Assembly: GCF_003589595.1 (NCBI RefSeq)
Contig: NW_020653750.1
Span: 8,276,506 to 8,340,505 of the forward strand
Direction of reading: 5' to 3'
Length of the DNA: 64,000 nucleotides
Source: Hyposmocoma kahamanoa
Lineage: Eukaryota > Arthropoda > Insecta > Lepidoptera > Cosmopterigidae
Both the position numbers and the translations under genes were made by a program. The notes under the pieces were generated by a model. That model saw only the letters and a program-made list of their open reading frames with translations. It ran no database searches and was not told the DNA's origin. This document shows positions 45,690-56,869 of the stretch, one piece after another (the first letter of the stretch is position 1; each line of letters starts with the position of its first letter).

Positions 45690-46425
45690 CTACCATCTTG
45701 ATTAATACCAAAGAGTTCAAAGCCCTTGCATTTAACACAAAAGTTTGGCTGTCTCGTAGGTTTTCGATTATTTAATATATTTTAATATATTTCACCGGTA
45801 TCCCAGGTTTCATGACATTATTATTATTATTTGCTTAACGCGGCACCTAGACTTGGGCATGAGTCAGTTTCGATTCTTGACTTGGTGAGCGGATCAAAAA
45901 TTAGTTCATAGATTTTACGCCCACCGTGAATGACATATTTGACATTACAAACAGCACAAAATTTAAATTTGAACTTTTACGAATATTGCCCAAATGCGGG
46001 TTGGATGGGATCATCTCTTCATTGACATAGAAGACGATAAGAAGTGCAAATATGATTCAATTAAGATTCAGTCTGACTGAGAACGAAGTCATCACTATTC
46101 ACATTTCCCACTGGAATTGTTTATGGTTAATTTATAAAACGCTAATGAGGGCTCTTTCCGCCAGGAACCTATTAAAAAATCTTCGACGCCATTTAAATAA
46201 GGCCGGGGTGATTGTATTAAAAGGTAATTTACTTTAGTTGGCGCGGAGGGTACGCTGTTAATTACGAAACTAATTAAAACTGTCGATTCTGCAATTAATC
46301 TTTTCTGCCACGTCGCGACGCGAGCGCCCGTTAAAAAAATGTTTCAAAAATAATTAAGGCAATTTTTAGTTGTTTGCCGATTTCAAACTAATAATAATGA
46401 CTCAGTTTGTTAAGCACATACATAT
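45690..46425. other. Intergenic stretch; homeobox-type ATTA sites at 46255-46305
   Basis: No gene. TTAATTACGAAACTAATTAA and nearby CAATTAATC give a cluster of ATTA-type sites beside a GC-rich TGCCACGTCGCGACGCGAGCG. A regulatory role is only a possibility. Confidence 0.25.
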
Positions 46426-46426
46426 T

Positions 46427-46548
46427 TTTTTATGACATCAGGTGACGGGACGAACAAGTCTGGTGAGAAGCGAGCTTTAAATCGCAAAGAATCTCCCTAA
46501 GACATAAAGGTGACAGGTCTCATGTACAAGGTACTTTCACCAGCGTCA
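46427..46548 (-). repeat. RepA copy with deletions
   Basis: TTTATGACATCAGGTGACGG, GACGAACAAGTCTGGTGAGA and TAAATCGCAAAGAATCT match RepA inverse. Confidence 0.65.
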
Positions 46549-47286
46549 TCACATTTACCAGTCGTTACGTTTCCTTTATTCTATTCTGTCATGGGTTTGC
46601 CAAACTGTTTTTGACTGTACATCTTTAAATCAGTTTTTTTCTTTAAATATTTTTTATATGGCAATTACATCAGAAAAGCTACGGCAGTGCCGGTACTTTT
46701 CTTTTAAACTGATTTGGGATCCTAAATTAAGTCTACTGGGAGATTTAGAGTGATCCTATTTATAGTATACGATCGCAAACAGTAATTATCTAGAGATCTT
46801 TTCATGAAGTATCCATCAATATAAAAGACAAGATAAGGGAAACCTCCTACAATTCTTCAATTTGTGTAAGTTACTTGTGAATCAAATCTCTAGAATAAAC
46901 ACAAGTAAACAAATACATACATACTCTTACATAATATAATAAGTACAGATCAGATGTAGCCATAGATATAGGAAATAAGGGAGATATGTCATGATGCTAT
47001 GAAAGATCGGGTATCGATGTTGCCACATTTTTCATTGTGTGCAATTCAAACTTTACGCTCTATTATCTACTTAGGGCTCAAAACATGAAAACGACGTAAC
47101 ACAAATTTAAATTTTAACAAAATTGAACTTACAGTAACTTAAGTAACAGTTATATTCCAATATTTCAATATTTTTTTCGTCCTGGATCCAGGTGGCGTTA
47201 CAGTAAAAATGCTACTGGTATATAATAGCTAACTATTACACGTAAGATGGCGCTGAAACTCATTATTCGTTACACTAAGACCTCAC

Positions 47287-47719
47287 GGAGCGGTTTTCAT
47301 CCGCGTCTACAGCGGGAACGCGGCTTCCGTAGAATGTAAAAGTTAAGTATGTAAAATTAGTAGCACATATCGAGTTCTTAGGTTAGTAGCACATTTCACG
47401 GCGCGTTTTACGCCTGTAGTGGGAATGGTTGCTCGCAGTTGCCACGGCGGGGTACTAGTAGAACCGCGCAAAACGCGATCACGCTTGGCGGTCGTCGTCG
47501 CCCGCACACTTTAGTGGTCGGTTCAGGCGCAATGTGGTGCAGGGTATTAACCGCGCGACTTGCGAATATCTCCCACTAAGTTTGCGGTCCATTCGAAATC
47601 GCAGCGGTTTCGTGCCCGCCACTGCGGCAGCTACGTACCCGCACAAACTTGCAGTGCCGTGAGCATTGAAATAAAACCGCCGTCCCGCAGCAACGGCGGA
47701 CGTGGATGGAAACCGCTCC
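47287..47719. mobile_element. GC-rich MITE, ~25-bp inverted ends
   Basis: GGAGCGGTTTTCATCCGCGT at the left and ACGTGGATGGAAACCGCTCC at the right. The 433-bp body is unusually rich in CG dinucleotides (CGGCGCGTTTTACGCC, CGCGCAAAACGCGA), also with inverted symmetry. The frames at 47479-47761 are shadows of this. Confidence 0.7.
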
Positions 47720-48980
47720 ATGAATTGTTAACCTTATTATTCTTAAATTGACGCTACTCAACGAGGGCTGTGGTCCTACCTAATCAATAGTCAGAAACCT
47801 TGTGGTTGTTTTTAAAAGTAAAAAAATATTCCATTGCTCATTCTATACCTACACTGGTACTGGTGTATTATTAAATTAATATACTAATATAAATTATTAT
47901 AACTTCCTTAATGGCGGCCACTAGGCCTGGGCCAGTGTCAGTTTTATAAGAATAATATAAAAATTATGGCGATCGTCGCCATTGTCAGTTTTCCATTATA
48001 CTTTACCACGGGTGGTGATGCTGACACTGTCAAGAGTAAACTCGAACCATCAACGTATTTAATAATTTAAATTATGTTTCTCTTTTGTTATGAAGGATTT
48101 GTGTAATTTTCTATAGTTTGTAATTTATTTTGCACGCACATGTAAAATAAAGCCGATTTTATTTTATTTATTTTTTAAATATTTTTGCTATGGAAATTTA
48201 AACTAAATCAGAAATAATAGTAAGAAAACCAATCCCTGTTTTATTTTGAAAAATTAAAAATGCTCTACGTTTAATCTACGAATATAATGGAATTTAAATA
48301 TCTAAATTATCTAAAACAATAATACATATACATTTTTCTTCAGGCAACAGCAACATACAAATTGACATGAAAATGAAACAGCTGTCCGAAGTATGAGTTG
48401 TGTTAAAGTTATTCGAAATACAATGTTTAGTAATCGTAAACTTTTCGCTTCGTGCATTTAGGGACTTTAATTACAAAATTTCGTAGTAAGAAATTCAAAC
48501 ATTTCAGTAAAAATTTTATTGTCGGTAATTTCTATGGAGACAAAAAGAGAACATTGAGTAATAATAGAAATAGTAACTAAAAATGCACATAGCCCGTGGT
48601 ATGTTATCCCACTGGTTTTTAAATTATTGTTTTTACTCCAATTTTTAAAAGGTATGTCGCTACAATCTGGCATTTTCACGTTTTACGAGAGATCTTGTAT
48701 GTACGACGATCGCCATGTCCGACGATCGCAATGTTTGTGACCTCGATATGCGCATTTTGACATATCGAGGCGACACGAACCGCGCCCTCATACCAAATCT
48801 CACCTTTTTTCTTGTAGCTACGGACGTACATGCCTTAAATATTATTAAGTATACATATATATTAAAATGGCAACAATTTGATCACTAACCTAGGGCGAAT
48901 CTGAGTCTTTTTTAAAAGTGCGTAGACATTCCGTGGAATCGACAGTTTATCAAAAATGTTACATTTGTACTTGATTGCTT
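47720..48980. other. AT-rich stretch, no recognised gene
   Basis: TGTAAAATAAAGCCGATTTTATTTTATTTATTTT-like sequence at about 48140-48175 looks like a retroposon 3' tail, but its source is not recognised. Confidence 0.3.
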
Positions 48981-48982
48981 TA

Positions 48983-49013
48983 ACACACACGCACGCGCGC
49001 ACACACACGCACA

Positions 49014-49049
<36 letters not shown>

Positions 49050-49113
49050 CACAGACACACAGACACACAGACACACAGACACACAGACACACAGACACAC
49101 AGACACACAGACA
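48983..49113 (+). repeat. CA / CACG / CACAGA microsatellite
   Basis: CACACG and ACGC units to about 49050, then at least 8 ACACAG units running into the gap. Confidence 0.9.
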
Positions 49114-49780
49114 NNNNNNNNNNNNNNNNNNNNNNNNNNNNNNNNNNNNNNNNNNNNNNNNNNNNNNNNNNNNNNNNNNNNNNNNNNNNNNNNNNNNNNN
49201 NNNNNNNNNNNNNNNNNNNNNNNNNNNNNNNNNNNNNNNNNNNNNNNNNNNNNNNNNNNNNNNNNNNNNNNNNNNNNNNNNNNNNNNNNNNNNNNNNNNN
49301 NNNNNNNNNNNNNNNNNNNNNNNNNNNNNNNNNNNNNNNNNNNNNNNNNNNNNNNNNNNNNNNNNNNNNNNNNNNNNNNNNNNNNNNNNNNNNNNNNNNN
49401 NNNNNNNNNNNNNNNNNNNNNNNNNNNNNNNNNNNNNNNNNNNNNNNNNNNNNNNNNNNNNNNNNNNNNNNNNNNNNNNNNNNNNNNNNNNNNNNNNNNN
49501 NNNNNNNNNNNNNNNNNNNNNNNNNNNNNNNNNNNNNNNNNNNNNNNNNNNNNNNNNNNNNNNNNNNNNNNNNNNNNNNNNNNNNNNNNNNNNNNNNNNN
49601 NNNNNNNNNNNNNNNNNNNNNNNNNNNNNNNNNNNNNNNNNNNNNNNNNNNNNNNNNNNNNNNNNNNNNNNNNNNNNNNNNNNNNNNNNNNNNNNNNNNN
49701 NNNNNNNNNNNNNNNNNNNNNNNNNNNNNNNNNNNNNNNNNNNNNNNNNNNNNNNNNNNNNNNNNNNNNNNNNNNNNNNN
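49114..49780. other. Assembly gap, 667 N
   Basis: All Ns. Bounded by the ACACAG array on the left and TATATATAGCACACACATAC on the right, so the missing part is probably also simple repeat. Frames reported across it are meaningless. Confidence 0.98.
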
Positions 49781-49789
49781 TATATATAG

Positions 49790-51240
49790 CACACACATAC
49801 TTTACCAGATATCACACGAAGAGCCGAACTCGTAGCTCGAGTATAGATTCACTTAAAATTAATTTCGAACCCAAACTTGGAAACTAGATGTAAGTTAAAG
49901 TAAATAAACATTTTTATATATCATTTATTATTAGGGCAAATACAATTTCAAATTATATCATGTACTAAATGGAATGTCTTAAACACTGTTCATTACAAAG
50001 CACTGTGATTAATTCGTCGAGAAGGAAAGTGCTTCGTGTACATTACACGGACTTTTTGTTCCGTTCTGATTGCCATTTGTGAAGTTTTTCAAAACATCCA
50101 AGCAATATCAGTCACGTTTTCTCTTCGTCTACAACATCTCGCTTCCAATTTATTTTCATTATTAACTGTGTTTAAAAGCAAATGTTTAATGTTGTATGTT
50201 GTAAATTATGTTCGCGTGGAATATCCCTGCAAAAATATTTTTACGTTTTAATATTTAAAAATAAATAACAATAAAGTTTGTCACAAATTTTCCTGAGATA
50301 CCTATAATGATGGGAAAGGTTGAAGTCATGGTTACCCAACATAAGGGAGTCACGAGGACAGAACAACTCTGTCACTTAGCCATGGATAGGGACAAATTTG
50401 CCATATTGATGACCAAACTACAGCAGTGAAGGCACTTTAAGAAGAAGATAGCATAATTACCGTTTCCAATATCCATTGAAAGTGATGGATGTTGGAATAG
50501 TGGTTGCATATCATACTTGAATTGATAACACAACAACAACTAACAAGATCGAGTGTACATTTGGCGTCTGTATTTATTGTTTGTACTTATTTATAGTTGT
50601 TATAAGAAAGTTAAAAGACAGGAAATAGACGTATTTGTTTTCGTAGTAAAATTTTGTTTTGAAATATTTATTTGTTATTGCTTCAGTGTTCTGCTTGAAT
50701 TGTCTGATGCAAGGTGCTAAGCCGGACAGAAAACCAAGTTTATTCAACCTTGTCGTCGATGGTATATCAATAACGCAGATATTAAAGGGGTTAAGGAATA
50801 AAATTGTCGTTGTAAATTTCTGGTACTTTGAAAACGTTTTTACATCCCGTTTAGAAATCTGAAAGTACTTACTTAATGACTAACAAAAGTTGATTAAAAA
50901 ATATTAATAAAGAACTACAGCTTTCCTCTCCCTTCCCTCGGGGGATAAAGGGCATCAAATTATCTACTTCTGAAATAAAAAAATCAATCTTTTAGGATTG
51001 TCGATATATTTTAGCATTAAACTGAAATCATTTTGTAATCGGATTTCAGTTCCATTTTGAAAGTGTTTCAAATAATATTGTAAAAAAAATGTGATTGAAA
51101 TAAACGAGACGCTGTTTAAAGAGTAAATAATCTAACTTGAACAAGAATTTTCATGATTACAGTAAGGAATTTAATGAATCCTACCAGGATTCTTGAATTA
51201 AAGTCCAATTTTTAGTGTAAGCGTGTACTAGGTTCACTGA
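49790..51240. other. AT-rich stretch; possible LINE tail at 50325-50430
   Basis: 50340-50427 can be read as RKGVTRTEQLC-type HLAMDRDKFAILMTKLQ followed by a stop, loosely like a LINE ORF2 end (A.DR..F..L). An open frame at 50659-50862 begins with TTG and has no family I know. Confidence 0.25.
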
Positions 51241-51242
51241 TA

Positions 51243-51440
51243 TAAAATGATGATTTTTTCGGATCATAATCGCGTATAATTGTTTTTTCAAACAAATCAA
51301 CATAGCAACGGTTGTCAGTCGCGCGTATGGGACTTGTAAAGAACCGAAACCTCGGTTTGAGTGAAAACACAAATATACGCGATTTAGATCCCAAAAAATA
51401 GTTTCATTTCCTATGTGTAACAATCACGAAAACCTAAGTG
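51243..51440. mobile_element. Short foldback of the Penelope-like terminus family
   Basis: The two ends of the 43813-44615 family are placed close together: CGCGTATAATTGTTTTTTCA at the left, ACAAATATACGCGATTTAGA and GTTTCATTTCCTATGTGTAA at the right, ending AACCTAAG. The internal part is absent. Confidence 0.6.
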
Positions 51441-51649
51441 ATGTTAAATTCTATAACGGTGAAAGCTGATAGACAGATACACGTGATATAACTTTTAGCA
51501 CTAAATACGACAGGAAATAGAGAGAAGAATGTGCTTGGAAGTGTATTTGTATGTAGTATTAAATAAAATGTAATTCGCTTGTGACGGTTTATTTCTTCAG
51601 TCAGAGTACAAAAGTAAAAAGAACCGATACAAAAGACTCTGCGCTTATG

Positions 51650-51657
51650 TATACAAA
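51650..51657 (+). repeat. 8-bp target duplication, left (TATACAAA)
   Basis: Identical to 53408-53415, directly outside the inverted ends of the THAP-carrying element. Confidence 0.7.
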
Positions 51658-51803
51658 CTTAGAATAATAACGTATAGAAACCTAGCCCGCACACGCTAAG
51701 TGAGGCAAATTGTAGGACGCCCTATGGGCTTACACGAGCGAGCGGGCTGTCAGTGCTCAAGGTCAAGTTGCACAGCGTGCAGCACAAATTTTATTGCTAA
51801 AAA

Positions 51804-51921
51804 TGACGAAATGTGCGGTAATTGGGTTTAAAAGTAGATCAGACAAATATAAAATAGACACTAACATCACATTCCACAACGAAGTAACGCGTTTCAACTT
51901 GTATTTTTATGTAAATATTCA
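51804..51921 (+). pseudogene. Truncated THAP-domain reading frame, copy 1
   Basis: The ATG at 51804 opens the N-terminal THAP pattern (M-x-K-C-A-V-x-G), then runs into divergent AT-rich sequence and stops. The C2CH zinc site lacks its second Cys (GF where copy 2 has GC). Too short to bind DNA as a full domain of about 90 residues. Confidence 0.55.
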
Positions 51922-52469
51922 CTAAAACAGAAAATTAATTTCGTTGCAACAAGTTACGAAAATGTTGCAAAGTAACGGGTTTTTTCTCCCCATTTTGCTA
52001 TTCTGTTTCAAAATAATTATATTACGTAATTTATTGAGAATAGGCAATATCGCGACGGTTGCAAAATTTCTACAAATGTACACCGCCGCAACAACATTGT
52101 AGGGAATTTACGTTAGCTATTTTTACGAAATATATTTAGTATTTGCCTTCATTAGTTTCATGTGAAAAATCATTATTCTTGTTCATCATACACTCATTTA
52201 AAAAAATTGTCTTGCCCAGACTTAAAAGTTCTTAACTAAAATTATTTCAGGAAACTAACTCTGACAAAAAAGTCATCGTCAGTTCTCCAAAATCGTGTAT
52301 AAATAACTTTCAGGTTCAGGTTCTTCATTTTTATAGTGTACTTTTCATGTAAACATACCCACAGATAATATCAGGCTATTTATATATTCAAATTCGATAG
52401 TCGCACTTAAACTCGCTTGTAGGTTTTTATTCATATATGAGTTAAATAAGAATTGGGTAGTATTTAATA

Positions 52470-53205
52470 AGGTGCCTACAGATTTGCTCGACATTGTCGA
52501 TCGACAGTAACGATTGAGAATTATAAACGTTTTCGAGGAGTTTTAGAGTGCTTATTACGAATGTAGCATTAATTTCTAAATCCAAGATGGTTGACAACAA
52601 ATTTCAAAAACGTATTTTTGGTAAACCATAAGGAAATGGCATGTATATCTGAATACAAGATGGGGGACAAGACTTCTAATTCTTCTTCTAATTCTTTGCT
52701 ATCTTGGATTTAGAAATAAGTGCAAATTCCTAATGAGCACCCCCAAGTACCACGAAAACGATCCCCAACTTGCCATTATATGAAAAATCGTGCCCGCCAT
52801 CTTGGATTTAGAAATGAGTGCCATATTCGTAATGAGCACCCCCAAATACCTCGAAAATGATACCCATATTGCATTTATTTCAAAAGTCGTGTCCGCCATC
52901 TTGGATTTAGAAATAAATGCCATATTCGTGATGAGCACCTCGAATACCTCGAAAACGATTCCCACATTGCATTTATTTGAAAAGACGTGTCCGCCATCTT
53001 GGATTTAGAATTGAGAAAAGTCGTTTCCGCCTTCGTGTATTCAGATATAAATGCCATTTCCATAAGGATTACCAAACATAAATTTTTGAAAATTCCTGTC
53101 ACTTGACGTTGTCGATCAACAGTAACGATCGACAAAATCGAGCATATCTGTAGGCACCTGATCGATAGTAAAGATCGACAAAATCGAGTAAATCTGTAGG
53201 CACCT
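52470..53205. mobile_element. Nested foldback element with ~98-bp internal tandem repeats
   Basis: Ends AGGTGCCTACAGATTTGCTC and its inverse. The right end is duplicated in tandem (53112-53155 and 53157-53204). Subterminal GTCGATCGACAGTAACGATC motifs occur at both sides. It lies wholly inside the P-like element. Confidence 0.7.
52701..53010. repeat. Tandem array, period 98-99 bp, about 3-4 units
   Basis: The marker ATCTTGGATTTAGAA recurs at 52701, 52799, 52898 and 52996, with CATATTCGTAATGAGCACC and CCTCGAAAACGAT between. Minus-strand frames repeat ..SFSRYLGVLITNMA.ISKSKMA.., a by-product of the array. Confidence 0.85.
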
Positions 53206-53407
53206 CTAACTTAACGTTGAGTTAAGCAAGATACAATTTCCCCACTTTTGAGGGAAATGTTATTCCATGGCATCATTATTTGTATATTTGTGTGCGTGCC
53301 GACGAGCGTAAATACAAGTTGCATACGCCTACATGAATTTGATTTTTGCCTCACTTGTGACAGTTCGTTTTTTATGAAGCTATCATTCTATGCGTTATTA
53401 TTCTAAG

Positions 53408-53415
53408 TATACAAA
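53408..53415 (+). repeat. 8-bp target duplication, right (TATACAAA)
   Basis: Partner of 51650-51657. Confidence 0.7.
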
Positions 53416-53807
53416 TTTCTTCCCGTCAAAACCTCCAAACATCATCGAGGAATAGCTGTTTTGGCGGTATTGGTTATGACCAACAATAATACCAAAAGAT
53501 GACATCAAATGGCAGATTACAAGCAAAGCCTATAGTTACGATACAGTCTATGGCATTAAGAAATATTAATTGGCAACACCGACATAAAAGTAAAATGTCA
53601 TCTGTAATTCAAATTTCTCAACACTATCAACTCTAAAGAACACTTAAATTTATTGTGAAAAGGTAATAACAAATTCTATGTAACAGTTTGTAAAAGTTTA
53701 TACATTTCGATAACCATATTTGTTCGAGTATGACACAATATACAATGTAGTATGCAAAATACGACCTGGGGGCATACCATAACCTCTTAAAACAATATTA
53801 CTCTAAC

Positions 53808-54178
53808 CTTCGAATAATAACGCATAGAAACCTAGTCCGCACACGCTAAGTGAGGCAAATTGAAGCGCTCCCAATGGGCCTACACGAGCGGGCGGGCCTT
53901 CAGTGCTGAAGGTCAACTTGCACCGCGAACAGCTCAAGAATTTTAGCTAAAAATGACGAAATGTGCGGTAAATGGGTGTAAAAATACGTCAGACAAACAT
54001 AAAATAGATACTAACATCACATTCTACAAGGAAGTACCGCGTTTCAACTTGTATTTTTATATAAATATTCACTAAAACCGAAAATTAACCTACTACTAAA
54101 ACTAGCCTACATGAATTTGATTTTTGCCTCACTTGTGACAGTTCGTTTGATATGAAACTACAATTCTATGCGTTATTA
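53808..54178 (+). mobile_element. Short P-like element with THAP start, copy 2
   Basis: Left end CTTCGAATAATAACGCATAG, right end TTCTATGCGTTATTA. Its sequence parallels 51658-51930 and 53310-53400, joined with the middle deleted. It is inserted at the inner edge of the left arm of the 53624-54926 element. Confidence 0.65.
53956..54074 (+). pseudogene. Truncated THAP-domain reading frame, copy 2
   Basis: The ATG at 53956 reads MTKCAVNGCKNTSDKHKIDT, then NITFYKEVPRFN. This is a good THAP N-terminus with C-x(4)-C intact (KCAVNGC), better kept than copy 1. The frame ends in AT-rich sequence after about 40 residues, before the CH half of the zinc site. Confidence 0.6.
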
Positions 54179-54660
54179 AATAAAAATAAATGATAAAATC
54201 TATTAAAATTTCGTTGTTTTCAATAATTATTCCGCATTTTCATGAAGAAGAATAAATAAAACAAGCTGAGTTTTGTTAGTCACGTTGTGAATTCGGAACT
54301 ATATTCATGTCAACTGTTAGTTTCGCCAAGGAGCATATAGATGGCGCTGTTATAATTTTACGAAATAAACATCGCGCATTTTTATTTAACGAAAAATTAT
54401 TTACTATGTGCTATTAAATAAATAAAAACATATTGAAGAGATATATGTAAATAAATAAGTTAACTAAAGTAACTTTTAATCATTACAAATCAATATTAAG
54501 TCAATAAAATTGAAAATAATATTGTTTCCATTGCATCCGTGCAACTATTTTAAGATTGCTAAATTTGATATAACAGCAATATTACTTTATGTTAAAGTCG
54601 CGTCATAGTACGAACTGAGTGAATGAATAGTCACAAAGCTGCCACACAACACAACACAAC

Positions 54661-54708
54661 ACTTATTGTATTGTTAAAACATCATAGTTTTAACAATACA
54701 ATAAGTTT
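54661..54708. repeat. Palindrome, 20-bp perfect arms
   Basis: ACTTATTGTATTGTTAAAAC, six bases, then GTTTTAACAATACAATAAGT. Confidence 0.85.
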
Positions 54709-55092
54709 ACTTTAAGCGCGATATGGTACGAGAAGTCAATGTAAGGTCAGAGTAATATTATTTTAAGAGGTTGTGGTATTTTGCAGGTCGTATTTTGCAT
54801 ACTGCATTGTATATTGTGTCATACTCGAACAAATATTGTTATCGAAATGTATCACTTTTACAAACTGTTACATAGGATTTGTTGTACCTTTTCACAATAA
54901 ATTTAAGTATTCTTTAGAGTTGATAGCCCCTTGGTCATGATTGCAACCTAACAGTATGTACTCGAGTCTTGCGAGTCCTCCAATTCTCTGAAGTCGTCCT
55001 GGCTGCACGGTCGTCGTTATAGTTCTTTATTTGAGATCACCGATAAATGATTAGCACCGTTCGCTGAAATTCACTTGAACAGTTGTGGCTTA

Positions 55093-55393
55093 GTAGCAGT
55101 AGCGCTCCTTGTGAAAGAATTCGTCCAGGGAAGTGCTGCCACCTTACCTATTTCTGCCGCCAAGCAGTAATGTCAGCATTACTATGTTCCGATTTTGAAG
55201 GGTAAGGGTGCTAGTGAAATTACTGGCACAAGGAACTTGTCAATTTATGTCTCAGTGTGACGGGCGCACTAGTAGTGCCCCTCAGATCGTTTTGTATTTA
55301 AAGCTCTAGTGGCACTGTAACTGTTATGGACAGGCGTGTAGCTTACCATCAGGCACTCGACTTGTTCGTCCCGTCATTTGACGTTATAAAAAA
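55093..55393 (+). repeat. RepA copy, full length
   Basis: TAGTAGCAGTAGCGCTCCTT start, CGTCCAGGGAAGTGCTGCC, GGTGCTAGTGAAATTACTGG, CTTACCATCAGGCACTCGAC and GACGTTATAAAAAAATAATA end. Best guide to the family's limits. Confidence 0.8.
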
Positions 55394-55524
55394 ATAATAA
55401 TAACTTACTGGCGAGAAGAATTTTTTTCGGAAATGTCCAATAATCCTACACACTGCGTGTCTTACATACGAGTATTGAGTTAATGACAGTCGAGTAAAGA
55501 ATATAATTTTACATAATTAATTTA

Positions 55525-55985
55525 TTAAAAAAAACCGACCTCAAAACTTTGCTTCCGTTTCCGCTTTAGCAGTGTACATTTGCGCGGTCTTCTCAACGAC
55601 AATTGAATTGCATTAAAATGGCAGTCTTCACCAAAACAAATTACATGAGCCTAAACACAAGGTACCTCCAGTAGGCTGTTGAGGAATTTCTCTCATCTGT
55701 CAGCCATTTTCATCATAAGATCAGCTTTAGGGCACCACAACATTTTATTTTCGTTAAATTGCATCTATGTACCAAATTTTATTGAAATCGGTTAACGTGA
55801 GAGAGCAATAAATCGGATTCATTCCCAAATTTGCCACCGTTGGTGGCCAAATATTATCTCCAAATTTGAACGAGACCACCAATAAGGTACCCCATTTCCA
55901 TCAAAAAAGAAACATCGAAATCAGTTTACACATGTCGGAGTAATCGCGCAACATACACACAAAATAAAATACCTAAACTACTTTT
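55525..55985 (+). repeat. RepC copy, with an insertion
   Basis: AAAAAAACCGACCTCAAAAC start. The matching body resumes at about 55750 (TTTATTGAAATCGGTTAACG, GCCACCGTTGGTGGCCAAAT, GTCGGAGTAATCGCGCAACA). 55560-55745 is extra. Confidence 0.6.
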
Positions 55986-56562
55986 TTGTACGTTTCATTC
56001 GAAACGAGACCCGTGCAGAATTACAAGTACAAAGTAATTAATGAAATCACGGAAATTGCATTACATTCAATAAATGTAACTATTATGCTAATTTGTTGCG
56101 GCGCGTGTACGACCGCCGGTGCAAAGTCAGCGGTTTAACAGGCTTAACCCACGCTTTGGTAAATTACCAAGCCAGTAATTTTGGCAAACCAATTGGCTTC
56201 AAAATTAAAAATTTTGGCATATTTTTTTCAGTTACTTTTCCTTTAAAATAAAACATGGATTCCGACGTGGCACTAACGTAGCGCAAATGACTTGAAACGT
56301 TAACGACGCACATGGTGCGGATATAAATAATGCACTATTTGGTTTGCCTGATTACGCAGTGGAAATTTCAACCTGGCAATTCTAGCAAATAAGCCTCACA
56401 GACGGCCAGAACTTAAGGACTAATGACGAGTTGTTTTGGTATATTGGTTTGATGTAAATATATCTACAATATTGACTCATTTGCACCATGTCTTTAAAAT
56501 AAACAAACCAGAAAAAGGACATAAGTCGAATTGTCTCATTTACAAACATTGATCCCTGCAAT

Positions 56563-56842
56563 ATATATTTTTTATGATAACAAATAACAGGACGAATAAG
56601 TCGTGTGGTAAACGTCATGTCCATAGCATTTACATTATCACTTAAAGCTTTAAATCGCAAACCTCTGAAAGGCACTGCCACTGCACTCGTCGCCTTGAAA
56701 CATAAGTTGATAAGTCCCATGTGTCTGTATTTCACCAGCACCCCTAGGTTTCAAACCCGGAACGCAATAATGCTCACATTACTTCTTGGCGGCAGAAGTA
56801 GGTAAGGCGGTACTTCCCTGGACGTAATCGTCCACAAAGAGC
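56563..56842 (-). repeat. RepA copy
   Basis: TTTTTTATGATAACAAATAA through GCACTGCCACTGCACTCGTC and CCATGTGTCTGTATTTCACC to CTTCCCTGGACGTAATCGTC. Confidence 0.75.
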
Positions 56843-56869
56843 TTGTGGACGTGTGTAACAAAAAGTTCA

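Larger units (their letters stand above)
51658..53407 (+). mobile_element. P-superfamily-like element with a THAP start, interrupted by a nested element
   Basis: Ends CTTAGAATAATAACG(T/C)ATAG are inverted, and a perfect 8-bp duplication (TATACAAA) flanks it. P-type elements make 8-bp duplications, and their transposases begin with a THAP zinc finger. At 51804 an ATG frame reads MTKCAVIGFKSRSDKYKIDT and NITFH, a THAP start in which the second Cys is Phe. No transposase catalytic region remains. The core (52470-53205) is a separate inserted element. A short relative sits at 53808-54178. Confidence 0.7.
53624..54926. mobile_element. Element with ~185-bp terminal inverted repeats
   Basis: CTATCAACTCTAAAGAACAC.. 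(53624-53810) and its inverse (54743-54926) match with few differences, including TGTTCGAGTATGACACAATA and GCAAAATACGACCTG. Internally there is the short THAP-type element and a 20-bp-arm palindrome at 54661-54708. No transposase is seen. Confidence 0.75.

Noticed and set aside
47479..47761. Overlapping open frames in the GC-rich block
   Set aside because: They lie in a MITE with inverted ends and have no recognisable domains.
48862..49815. Long open frames across the N gap
   Set aside because: They consist of Ns and CA-type microsatellite.
50659..50862. Possible small secreted-protein ORF (hydrophobic start, 67 residues)
   Set aside because: The start is TTG, not ATG. No family recognised, and no clear exon borders beyond a possible TTGCTTCAG acceptor near 50687.
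52701..53010. CRISPR array
   Set aside because: Repeats are 98-99-bp direct units without unique spacers, inside a transposable element of an animal genome.
52699..53135. Repeat protein coded by frames ISKSKMA..., SFSRYLGVLITNMA...
   Set aside because: Arises from the 98-bp tandem array; the period is not a stable multiple of three and frames overlap each other.
54927..55080. Minus-strand open text (VQPGRLQRIGG...) as LINE end
   Set aside because: Only a vague resemblance; no conserved motif that I can name.
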